Assembly: GCF_026008495.1 (NCBI RefSeq)
Contig: NZ_BQUN01000012.1
Location: 1-64,000 of the forward strand
Direction: 5' to 3'
Length of the DNA: 64,000 bases
Source of the DNA: Streptomyces sp. A012304
GTDB lineage: Bacteria > Actinomycetota > Actinomycetes > Streptomycetales > Streptomycetaceae
In this document: piece after piece, positions 1-7,290 of the stretch
How the letters are laid out: the number at the start of each line of letters is the position of its first letter
Position numbering within the stretch: position 1 is the stretch's first letter
Made by a program: the position numbers and the translations under genes
Notes under the pieces: model-generated
Seen by the model: only the letters and a program-made list of their open reading frames with translations
Databases searched by the model: none
What the model was told of the DNA's origin: nothing

Positions 1-63
1 CCACCAACCCCTGCCCAGCAGGACCACACCAAGATCAAGACAGACCTAACGGAGTCCTACTAG
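1..63 (+). CDS. possible C-terminal end of an upstream gene
   Basis: Frame 1 is open from the window edge to a TAG at 61-63 and would encode a 20-residue polar tail ending in TESY. The gene body lies outside the window, so neither family nor reality can be judged. It is listed only because the open frame touches the edge on the same strand as the next gene. Confidence 0.2.
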   Translation, partial: PPTPAQQDHTKIKTDLTESY

Positions 64-106
64 AAATCTGTCGCACAGGGAGGATGGGTTCCCCCACTCT
101 TGCAGA

Positions 107-1090
107 ATGCCTGACATCGTCACCCCGCGCCTGCAGTACAACTCCACAGCGGTACGTCCGCGCTGGGGCGACCTTCCACATGCCGTCCGGCAGCTGATCT
201 CACGGCACTTGGGTGGTGTGGTGGACACAGGGCCAAGTGCGGGGAGCGGCTTCACCAGTGGGTTTGCCGCGGTTGCCCACGGGAGCAGCGGCACTCAGTT
301 CATCAAGGCGGTCAACGGCGGGGAGAACGCTGTGATCGCCGACTGTTACCGGAGGGAGGCGTTGATCAACCAGGCGCTGCCCCCGGAGGTTCCGGCTCCC
401 CGCTTGCAGTGGATCGAGGAGCAGGACGAATGGGTTGTCCTTGGCTTCGACGCGGTCGATGGCGGTCACATGCCCGCCGAACCCTGGCAGTCCAACGACC
501 TGAACGCCACCCTGGACGCCTACGCCACCGCGGCGGAGGCGCTCGCCGTGGCTTCGCCACAGCTACTGGAACTCGGTCTCAAGCCGATCGACGCCGAGGG
601 CGACTTCACCGACTGGCGCGACCTGCAAGCCGGCAGGACCAGGCCGGAGCTTCTGCCTGCATGGATGCCGCTCGGGCTCACGCCGCAGCTGGCTGAGCTG
701 GAGGGCCAATGGCAGATGGCCACAGCGGGCACCGCCGTCTTGCACCACGACCTGCGCCAGGACAACGTGCTCATCGATACCCACGGCGGCGCGTGGATCT
801 GCGACTGGAACTGGCCGTGCATCGGGGCCGGTTGGTTCGACCTGGTCCTCCTCTTGGCCACCGCGTTCGCTGACGGTCACGACGCCACGACTCTGTTCGC
901 GGCGCATCCCACCGCCCTCGGGGTCGACGACGAGCAGCTCGATGCCGCCCTCGCCGCGCTCTCCGGCTTCTTCCTGGTCTCCGGTGCACAGCCCCCGGCG
1001 GACTGGTCACCGCACCTTCGCCAGCACCAGACATGGTGCGGCGAAGCCACTCTGCGATGGCTGTCCGACCGGCGCGGCTGGTCGTTCTGA
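107..1090 (+). CDS. phosphotransferase of the APH / choline kinase fold
   Basis: A 327-residue protein with the kinase-like fold of aminoglycoside phosphotransferases (APH, PF01636). The catalytic loop LHHDLRQDNVLI is at about residues 212-223 (His214, Asp215, Asn220), and the metal-binding Asp lies in ICDWNWP at about 233. An N-terminal ATP-binding half with a Lys near residue 67 (FIKAV) precedes it. The family phosphorylates hydroxyls of small molecules; some members give antibiotic resistance and many act on sugars, amino alcohols or unknown metabolites. Nothing nearby fixes the substrate. The ATG start has no strong Shine-Dalgarno. No partner gene is evident, since a decayed gene follows. 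The fold is secure, the substrate is not. Confidence 0.85.
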   Translation: MPDIVTPRLQYNSTAVRPRWGDLPHAVRQLISRHLGGVVDTGPSAGSGFTSGFAAVAHGSSGTQFIKAVNGGENAVIADCYRREALINQALPPEVPAPRLQWIEEQDEWVVLGFDAVDGGHMPAEPWQSNDLNATLDAYATAAEALAVASPQLLELGLKPIDAEGDFTDWRDLQAGRTRPELLPAWMPLGLTPQLAELEGQWQMATAGTAVLHHDLRQDNVLIDTHGGAWICDWNWPCIGAGWFDLVLLLATAFADGHDATTLFAAHPTALGVDDEQLDAALAALSGFFLVSGAQPPADWSPHLRQHQTWCGEATLRWLSDRRGWSF

Positions 1091-1304
1091 CTTCGTGAGC
1101 TGCGTCAGAGGATTGAAGCCGCTGCTCGTTCCGAGCTCTCTGGGGGGTTGGGCCCGCATCCCCTGCTCGTACGCTATTTCGAGGGATGCGCATGTGATGT
1201 GCTTCAACTCTGACGAGCAGATGCAACAGGTTCACCTCGCCTGGCCTCGGACGCGGCCAGTTCTGGATGCCTGCCCCGACCTCAGAGGGCATTGCCCGGA
1301 GAAC

Positions 1305-1480
1305 CTGTCCGTCGCCCACAGGGTCGTGGCCGAGGGTGACTTCGTACTCCTGCAGCCGGATGGCGAGTTCGGCGTCCCGGTCGCCTACTGAGACCTCTTC
1401 CGCGTCACCGACGGCAAGATCGTCGAGCACTGGGACGTCATCGCCCCGCGCCCCGCCGAACTCCCGCACAGCAACGCCCC
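1305..1480 (+). pseudogene. SnoaL-like (NTF2 fold) gene remnant with in-frame stop
   Basis: The frame reads HRVVAEGDFVLLQ, then GEFGVPVAY, then a TGA at 1389-1391, then DLFRVTDGKIVEHWDVIAP. This is the C-terminal half of a SnoaL/NTF2-like polyketide cyclase-type protein, where the family normally has Y-Y/W-DLFR with no stop. The N-terminal half is not recognisable upstream: 1091-1300 reads open but does not look like the family. Both the nonsense codon and the missing N-terminus point to a dead gene. The rest of 1091-1560 holds nothing else I can support. Confidence 0.7.
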
Positions 1481-1560
1481 GTTCTCACCTGGCATCCCGT
1501 CACCGGCTATTCACACGCCATTCGTTGTGAAATGTGCTTTATATGCCAAATGATGCGGTC

Positions 1561-1803
1561 ATGAGCGAATCCCAGCAGGGCCACCACCATCACGTCGTCC
1601 ACGACATCGTGGAGCGGATCACCGAGCACCACGAGCAGGCTGTGCGGCGCCGTGAGGAGGAAGCCCTCGCCGAGGCCGTCGAAACCGCCACCTTCGACCT
1701 CGGCACCGACATCGCCCACCCCACGGCGGGGCACGACCGCGTGTCGTACGACGTCGAGACCGATCTCGGCGTCGATGGCGAACTCGCGGAGCGCCGCGCC
1801 TAG
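1561..1803 (+). CDS. small His/Glu-rich hypothetical protein
   Basis: From ATG 1561 this encodes 80 residues. It begins MSESQQGHHHHVVHDIVERI, continues through a charged helical stretch rich in Glu and Arg, and ends in an acidic tail. I do not recognise the family. Third codon positions are almost all G or C, as in real Streptomyces genes, which supports coding. An in-frame ATG at 1534 would add nine residues; neither start has a clear Shine-Dalgarno. It converges with dps downstream. It could be a small regulatory or metal-binding protein, but this is not shown. Confidence 0.5.
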   Translation: MSESQQGHHHHVVHDIVERITEHHEQAVRRREEEALAEAVETATFDLGTDIAHPTAGHDRVSYDVETDLGVDGELAERRA

Positions 1804-1866
1804 TTGGACGAGCGTTCAGGCACGAACCAAGCCAAAAGGCACAGACGGCATCAGGCACAGACGACT

Positions 1867-2442
1867 TCAGGCCCGGACCAAAGGCGTGTCCACCAGGTGT
1901 TCCGCAAGGAACCACGCCTGGAGTTCGCCGGTCCGGATCACCTGGGAGACGAGCAGGTCGTTGGTGCCGTCGTCGCCCGACTCCGCGCTGCGGCCAGCCG
2001 CGTCATGGGCGTCGATGAGGATGGTCTCGTGTGCCTCCAACAGCCGCGAGAGCATGGCGGGCACCTCCTCCACGCCGTCCGGAGGCCGCGGGACCGACGT
2101 GATCTCGGCGACGTGCCGGGGATCGCCCAGGGCGACACCGCCCAGGGTCTGGACCCGCTCGGCGAGAGCGTCGACGAGTGCCAGCTGTTCCCCCGCGTGC
2201 TTGTCCAGCACCAGGTGCAGCTGGTAAAAGGTCGCCCCACGCATCAGCCAGTGGTGCTTCTTGTAGAGGCCGTAGAGGATCTGCGTGTCGGCCAGCACCT
2301 TGTTGAGGCGCTGGCAGGAGTACATGCGTGTCTCGTAGGACAGGCCGAGCGGGAACTGCTTGACGGTCCCGAACTCCTGGATGATCTCGCCCTTCTGATG
2401 CAGCCGAGGCTGGCTGTTCCTGTACTGGGGATGAGTGGTCAT
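1867..2442 (-). CDS. dps: Dps-family DNA-binding ferritin-like protein
   Basis: A 191-residue Dps/ferritin-like protein: a four-helix-bundle subunit that forms a dodecamer, oxidises and stores iron and protects DNA in stationary phase and oxidative stress. Visible ferroxidase-site features are KKHHWLMRG at about 61-69 (His64) and the following helix LHLVLDKHAGEQ at about 75-86 (His76, Asp80). An N-terminal tail of about 20 residues precedes the first helix. The start chosen is the ATG giving MTTHPQYRN, preceded by GGAGGCGG. It is transcribed toward the hypothetical gene at 1561-1803 and divergently from the flavoprotein at 2675. Pairing Dps with a redox flavoprotein fits an oxidative-stress locus, which is inference. 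Confidence 0.9.
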   Translation of the reverse strand: MTTHPQYRNSQPRLHQKGEIIQEFGTVKQFPLGLSYETRMYSCQRLNKVLADTQILYGLYKKHHWLMRGATFYQLHLVLDKHAGEQLALVDALAERVQTLGGVALGDPRHVAEITSVPRPPDGVEEVPAMLSRLLEAHETILIDAHDAAGRSAESGDDGTNDLLVSQVIRTGELQAWFLAEHLVDTPLVRA

Positions 2443-2674
2443 GATCCGCCTCCTGGCGTCTGGGCAGTGGACCCGGGTGACGCTAGACGCGGCTGAGGCG
2501 GACGCGTTGACCAGCAGCGCATACGCAAGTGCCCGGCAACGCACGGAAGTGCGCCGCGTTCGTTCTCGGACAAGCCCCCGTGCACTGACGGACACGACCC
2601 GGCGCTTCGACCCGCCTAGCCTCGCGGACGAGCGGACGACGGGGTCCCGAGCACGGCACGAGGAACGGAGAAGC

Positions 2675-4051
2675 ATGAGCGTGAGCGAGCAGGCCGACGT
2701 GGTCGACGTGGTTGTCCTGGGGCTGGGTCCCGGAGGCGAGTTCCTCGCGGGCACGCTGGCCGAGGCCGGGCTGGACGTGGTCGGGGTCGAGGCGGAACTC
2801 GTCGGCGGCGAATGCCCGTACTGGGGGTGCGTGCCCAGCAAGATGATGATCCGGTCCGGAAACCTGCTCGCGGAGGCGGGCCGGGTGGCGTTCCTCGCCG
2901 GTGCGGCGGAGGTGACCCCCGACTGGAGCCGGGTCGCCGGACGTATCCGGGACGAGGCCACCGACGACTGGAACGACCAGGTGGCCGCCGACCGCTTCAC
3001 GGCGAAGGGCGGCCGGCTCGTGCGCGGAAGGGGACGGCTCACCGGGCCCCGGCAGGTGACGGTCGGCGAGCGCACGATCCGGGCCCGGAGGGGCGTGGTT
3101 CTCGCTACCGGTTCCCAGCCCCGGATCCCTCCCGTGCCGGGCCTGGCGTCGACGCCGTACTGGACCAATCGCGAGGCGGTGGCGGCCAAGGAGCTTCCGG
3201 CCTCGCTGATCGTGCTCGGCGGCGGCGCGATCGGCGTGGAACTCGCCCAGGTCTTCGCACGCTTCCGATGCGCGGTCACCGTGGTGGAGGGGCAGGACCG
3301 GCTGCTCTCCCAGGAGGAGCCCGAGGCCGGGGAGCTGGCCGCGAAGGTGCTGCGGGAGGACGGCGTCACCGTCCTCACCTCGGCCCGGGCCGGAAAGGTC
3401 GGCCACGACGGGACCGGTTTCACCGTCCACATGCAGGGCGTCGAGGCGCCCCTGCGCGCCGAACGGCTGCTCGTCGCCACCGGACGAGGCGCCGACCTGG
3501 CCGCGCTGGGCGTCGACACGGCGGGCCTTGACCCCTCGGCACACACCGTGCCCACGGACGGGCAGATGCGGGCCGGGGACGGACTCTGGGCGATCGGCGA
3601 CATCACCGGCCACGGCAGCTTCACGCATGTGTCGATGTACCAGGCGGAGATCGCCGTACAGGACATCCTCGGGCGTTCCGGGCCCGACGCCGATTACCGG
3701 GCGCTGCCCCGGGTCACCTTCACGGACCCCGAGATCGCCGCTGTGGGACTCACGGAACGACAGGCACGCGAGCGGAGTCTGCGGGTGCGCACCAGCCTGG
3801 TGCCGATCAGTTCCTCCACACGCGGCTGGATCCACGGGCCGGGCAACGACGGGTTCATCAAGCTGGTCGAGGACGCCGACCGCGGTGTGCTCGTCGGAGC
3901 GACCTCGGCGGGGCCCGCGGGCGGTGAGGTGTTGTACGGGCTGAACGTCGCCGTCCACGCGGAAGTCCCCGTCGCGCGCCTCAGGCACATGATCTACACC
4001 TATCCCACCTTCCACCGCACGGTGGAAGCCGCTCTGGGAGCCCTTCGCTGA
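2675..4051 (+). CDS. FAD/NAD(P)-dependent disulfide-oxidoreductase family protein
   Basis: A 458-residue class I pyridine nucleotide-disulfide oxidoreductase (lipoamide dehydrogenase / mercuric reductase family). The N-terminal FAD motif is GLGPGGEF near residues 16-23 and the redox-active pair is Cys47 and Cys52 in GGECPYWGCVPSK. The NAD(P) motif is LGGGAIGVELA in the middle, the second FAD motif is AIGDITGHG, and a dimerisation domain follows. The C-terminal His-Glu pair of lipoamide dehydrogenase is replaced: the motif reads YTYPTFHRTVE, with Tyr where His is expected. Electron transfer to lipoamide is therefore unlikely; a quinone, metal or mycothiol-related substrate is possible. The start is ATG after GGAACGGAG. 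Confidence 0.9.
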   Translation: MSVSEQADVVDVVVLGLGPGGEFLAGTLAEAGLDVVGVEAELVGGECPYWGCVPSKMMIRSGNLLAEAGRVAFLAGAAEVTPDWSRVAGRIRDEATDDWNDQVAADRFTAKGGRLVRGRGRLTGPRQVTVGERTIRARRGVVLATGSQPRIPPVPGLASTPYWTNREAVAAKELPASLIVLGGGAIGVELAQVFARFRCAVTVVEGQDRLLSQEEPEAGELAAKVLREDGVTVLTSARAGKVGHDGTGFTVHMQGVEAPLRAERLLVATGRGADLAALGVDTAGLDPSAHTVPTDGQMRAGDGLWAIGDITGHGSFTHVSMYQAEIAVQDILGRSGPDADYRALPRVTFTDPEIAAVGLTERQARERSLRVRTSLVPISSSTRGWIHGPGNDGFIKLVEDADRGVLVGATSAGPAGGEVLYGLNVAVHAEVPVARLRHMIYTYPTFHRTVEAALGALR

Positions 4052-4098
4052 ACGAGCCGAACAAGCCGAGCACACTGCGCACGCGCGCGCTGGGCACC

Positions 4099-5244
4099 AT
4101 GCCGGGCCGGGACCCCGGCGAGCCGCACCGGACGGCAACGTCGTTGGAGCTCCTCTTCGACCTGTGCTTCGTCATCGCGGTGGCTCAGGCGTCCGCGAGC
4201 CTGAGCACGGCGGTGACCGACGGCCACCACCTCACCGGCACGCTGCGCTTCGCGCTGGTGTTCTTCACCATCTGGTGGGCGTGGATGAACTTCACCTGGT
4301 TCGCCTCCGCCTACGACCCGGACGACGTCCCGTACCGGCTGACGGTGCTGGTCCAGATCACGGGCTCGCTCATCCTCGCCGCCGGTGTGCCGCGGGCGTT
4401 CCAGGAGGGGGATCTGCGCGCCATCACGCTGGGATATGTCGTCCTGCGTACGGCCCTTGCCGCCCTGTGGCTGCGGGCCGCACGGTCGGACCCGGGCCGG
4501 CGGCGGACGGCTCTGCGCTTCGCCACCGGAGTGATGGTGTGTCAAATCGGCTGGGTCGGGCTGCTCTTCCTGCCCGAAGCGGCCCAACTGCCCGCCATCG
4601 TCGGGCTGATCGTCGCCGAGCTTTCTGTCCCGGTGTGGGCGCAGTCCGCCGGGATGACCCCATGGCATCCACACCACATCGCGGAGCGCTACGAACTGTT
4701 CACCCTCATCGTTCTCGGCGAGTCCATCGCCGCGGCCGTGGCCGCGGTCCGCGGCGGCTTCGACCGCCATCACGACGCCGGTGCGCTGTACCTGCTGGCG
4801 GCGGGCGGGCTGCTCATGGTCTTCACCATGTGGTGGCTGTACTTCGCCAGGCCCGCGCACGCGCTGCTCGCCACGACGCACCGGGCCCACAGGAAGAGGT
4901 TCACCTGGGCGTACGGCCACTATCTGATCTTCGCCTCGGCGGCGGCCGAGGGGGCGGGCCTCGCGGCATTCGCCCATCTCGTCGCCCGACGCTCCGGCGC
5001 CCCGCCGACGGCCGCGGGGCTCGCGGTCACCCTGCCGGCGGCCGTCTTCCTGATCACCGTATGGGCCATCCAGGTACGGCCGCACCGGCGGAGCGGGGTC
5101 GAACAGCTCGCGTTTCCCGCTGTCGCGGTCGCCGTTCTGGCGGCTGCCTTCTCCCCCGCGCCCGCTCTGGTCGCCGGTCTGACTGCGGCGGCCCTGGTCG
5201 CCGTGGTCACGGTGGCCGACCGGAGCGAGCGCGTGCGGCGTTGA
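4099..5244 (+). CDS. low temperature requirement protein A (LtrA) family membrane protein
   Basis: A 381-residue integral membrane protein of the LtrA family (PF06772). The N-terminal signature PGEPHRTATSLELLFDLCF (about 6-24) is typical, and roughly ten hydrophobic segments follow. The physiological role of the family is poorly known; in Listeria it was linked to growth in the cold. Translation could begin a little upstream, since the frame is open from 4052, but the first ATG precedes the conserved block by only a few residues. It lies 47 bases after the flavoprotein in the same direction. It ends at a strong hairpin shared with the convergent hydrolase. Confidence 0.85.
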   Translation: MPGRDPGEPHRTATSLELLFDLCFVIAVAQASASLSTAVTDGHHLTGTLRFALVFFTIWWAWMNFTWFASAYDPDDVPYRLTVLVQITGSLILAAGVPRAFQEGDLRAITLGYVVLRTALAALWLRAARSDPGRRRTALRFATGVMVCQIGWVGLLFLPEAAQLPAIVGLIVAELSVPVWAQSAGMTPWHPHHIAERYELFTLIVLGESIAAAVAAVRGGFDRHHDAGALYLLAAGGLLMVFTMWWLYFARPAHALLATTHRAHRKRFTWAYGHYLIFASAAAEGAGLAAFAHLVARRSGAPPTAAGLAVTLPAAVFLITVWAIQVRPHRRSGVEQLAFPAVAVAVLAAAFSPAPALVAGLTAAALVAVVTVADRSERVRR

Positions 5245-5245
5245 A

Positions 5246-5284
5246 ACAGGTGCGCGGACGAATCGGGTTCGTCCGCGCACCTGT
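5246..5284. terminator. bidirectional hairpin terminator, 17-bp perfect stem
   Basis: The arms 5246-5262 and 5268-5284 are perfectly complementary over 17 bases (ACAGGTGCGCGGACGAA) around a 5-base loop TCGGG. It sits between the convergent stops of the LtrA gene and the alpha/beta hydrolase. There is no long T run, as is common in Streptomyces. Confidence 0.85.
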
Positions 5285-5295
5285 TGTGCCTCTGG

Positions 5296-6015
5296 TCAGC
5301 TCGTCGCCCGTACCGCGTCGCGGATCAGGTCGGCGACCTCCTTCGGCCGGGAGACGGCGACCGCGTGCGACGCGCCCTCGATCTCGACGATCGTCGCCCC
5401 CGCGCGCTTGGCGCCGAAGCGCTCCACCTCGGGGTTGATCGCGGTGTCGGCGCCAGCGATCAGCGCCCAGGACGGCTTGGTCTTCCACGCGGCGGCGGAG
5501 GCCGTCTCCTCGAAGGCGGCGGCGGCCAACGGGCGCTGGGCCGCGGCCAGGACCTTGGTGACGTCCTCGGGCACATCGGCGGCGAAGACCGAGGGGAAGG
5601 CGTCCGCGGCGATGGTGACCTCGACGGCCGGGTCGCCGTCCGCGACGGGGTACGTCCACTGCTTGAGGTTGCTCACCAGCGGGGAGAGCGGGAAGCTGCC
5701 CTGCAGTTCGCCGAGGCTCTCGCCCTCCTCCAGGACGTAGGCGGCCACGTAGACCAGCCCGACGACGTTCTCCGTGGTGCCGGCGACGGTGATCAGCGCA
5801 CCGCCGTAGGAGTGGCCGACCAGCACGACGGGTCCGTCGATCTGGGAGGCCACGGAGGCGACGTACGCGGCGTCTGAGGCCAGACCGCGCAGCGGGTTCG
5901 GCGGGGCGATGACCGGGATGTCGTGGCGTTGCAGTTCCTCGATGACGCCGGTCCAGCTGGCCGCGTCGGCGAACGCGCCGTGGATGAGGACGACGGTGGG
6001 AGTGGTGGTGCTCAT
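5296..6015 (-). CDS. alpha/beta hydrolase
   Basis: A 239-residue cytoplasmic alpha/beta hydrolase. The oxyanion-side motif is LIHGAFADAASW at about 10-21, NPLRG is near 39, and the nucleophile elbow is GHSYGG. The catalytic His is expected in EGASHAVAVS near the C-terminus. It is closely similar along its whole length to the hydrolase at 33566-34279 and shares the NPLRG and GHSYGG blocks with the secreted hydrolase at 35926-36822. The family includes esterases and salicylate or plant-signal esterase-like enzymes; the substrate is unknown. It lies 18 bases downstream of the next hydrolase, so the two are likely co-transcribed from 7005. Confidence 0.9.
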   Translation of the reverse strand: MSTTTPTVVLIHGAFADAASWTGVIEELQRHDIPVIAPPNPLRGLASDAAYVASVASQIDGPVVLVGHSYGGALITVAGTTENVVGLVYVAAYVLEEGESLGELQGSFPLSPLVSNLKQWTYPVADGDPAVEVTIAADAFPSVFAADVPEDVTKVLAAAQRPLAAAAFEETASAAAWKTKPSWALIAGADTAINPEVERFGAKRAGATIVEIEGASHAVAVSRPKEVADLIRDAVRATS

Positions 6016-6033
6016 GTCTGGGTCTCCTTGTGA

Positions 6034-7005
6034 TCAGGCGGTGTGCAGGGCGGCGTGCAGGGTGTCGGCGGCCAGCGTGATGGCCGCCTCGGCGGCGTGG
6101 GTCTCACGCAGGGTGTCGAGCATCACGAAGTCGTGGATGATGCCCTGGAAGCGGACCGAGGTGACGGGGACGCCCGCCTCGCGCAGCTTGTTGGCGTAGG
6201 CCTCGCCCTCGTCCCGCAGCACATCCGCCTCACCGGTGATGACCAGGGCCGGGGGCAGGCCGGTGAGCTGCTCGGTGGTGGCCCGCAGCGGGGAGGCGGT
6301 GATCTGCGCGCGCTCCGCCTCGTCCGTCGTGTACTGGTCCCAGAACCACTGCATGCCGTCCCGGCGCAGGAAGTAACCGGTGGCGAACTGGTGGTACGAG
6401 GGTGTGTCGAAGTTCGCGTCGGTGACCGGGTAGAACAGCACCTGCTGCACCAGCGGGACGTCGCCGCGCTCCTTCGCCATCAGGGTCAGCGCCGCGGTCA
6501 TGTTGCCGCCGACCGAGTCACCGGCCACGGCGATGCGGGACGCGTCCAGGTCCTTGGTGGCGCCCTGCTCGACGATCCACCGGGCGACCGCGTAGTTCTG
6601 CTCGATGGCGACGGGGTAGCGGACCTCGGGCGAGAGGTCGTACTCGGGGAAGACCACGGCGGCATCGGCGCCGACCGCGAGCTCGCGCACCAGGCGGTCG
6701 TGGGTGTGGGCGTTGCCGAACACCCAGCCCGCGCCGTGGATGTAGATGATGACCGGGAGCGTGCCGGTGGCACCGGCGGGCTTGACGATGCGGGCGCGCA
6801 CACTGCCCGTGGGGCCGCCGGAGACGCTGATCCACTCCTCGTCGATCGCGGGCTTGGCGATGTCGCCGGACTGGACCTCGTCGACGGCCTTACGGCCCTC
6901 CGCCGGCGCCAGGTCGAACAGATACGGCGGATTGGCGGTCGCCTCCACGAACGCCTGCGCGGCGGGCTCCAGTACCGGCTGAACCGGCTCGACGGTGTGG
7001 GACAT
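6034..7005 (-). CDS. alpha/beta hydrolase of the hormone-sensitive lipase (acetyl esterase) family
   Basis: A 323-residue esterase-type hydrolase (Abhydrolase_3, HSL family). The oxyanion-hole motif is YIHGAGWVFG, a variant of HGGG, at about residues 89-98. The nucleophile motif is GDSVGGN at about 162-168, the catalytic Asp lies in the ITGEADVLRDEGE block, and the His in GIIHDFVML. The ATG is preceded by AGGAGACGCC. It is first in a two-gene unit with the hydrolase at 5296-6015 and diverges from the amidohydrolase at 7291. A close paralogue lies at 18790-19767. Short-chain ester hydrolysis is the family role; the true substrate is not shown. Confidence 0.9.
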   Translation of the reverse strand: MSHTVEPVQPVLEPAAQAFVEATANPPYLFDLAPAEGRKAVDEVQSGDIAKPAIDEEWISVSGGPTGSVRARIVKPAGATGTLPVIIYIHGAGWVFGNAHTHDRLVRELAVGADAAVVFPEYDLSPEVRYPVAIEQNYAVARWIVEQGATKDLDASRIAVAGDSVGGNMTAALTLMAKERGDVPLVQQVLFYPVTDANFDTPSYHQFATGYFLRRDGMQWFWDQYTTDEAERAQITASPLRATTEQLTGLPPALVITGEADVLRDEGEAYANKLREAGVPVTSVRFQGIIHDFVMLDTLRETHAAEAAITLAADTLHAALHTA

Positions 7006-7113
7006 GGCGTCTCCTGATGTTCAAAGGGGTGCGTTTCTGGCGGTGCCACCTCGGACGCTAAGGCGCGGGGGCCGACGGCAATTGCCCGTGCGCGCATCAG
7101 CACTGCGCCCACA

Positions 7114-7156
7114 GTGCACGGACCTGGAGTGCACTGTCGGACCATTTCCGGTGCAC
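7114..7156. promoter_or_regulatory. cluster of three GTGCAC palindromes in a divergent promoter region
   Basis: GTGCAC occurs at 7114-7119, 7129-7134 and 7151-7156 in the intergenic region (7006-7290) between the divergent HSL-type hydrolase and the amidohydrolase. Two copies extend to GTGCACTG. Similar sites lie upstream of the hydrolases at 18790-19767 and 35926-36822. It is a candidate binding array for a shared regulator; no factor is known. Confidence 0.35.
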
Positions 7157-7290
7157 TGCTGGCCCAGTGGCGCTCACACGCCGTGCCTATCGTGAGAGCG
7201 AAGCAATCGCGGCTCCGACACCCGGGGAAGTCCAAGGAATTCCGAGAAGCGGGGAGCCGAATTCAGATGGCCCGGAAGGGGTTTCAGGAG

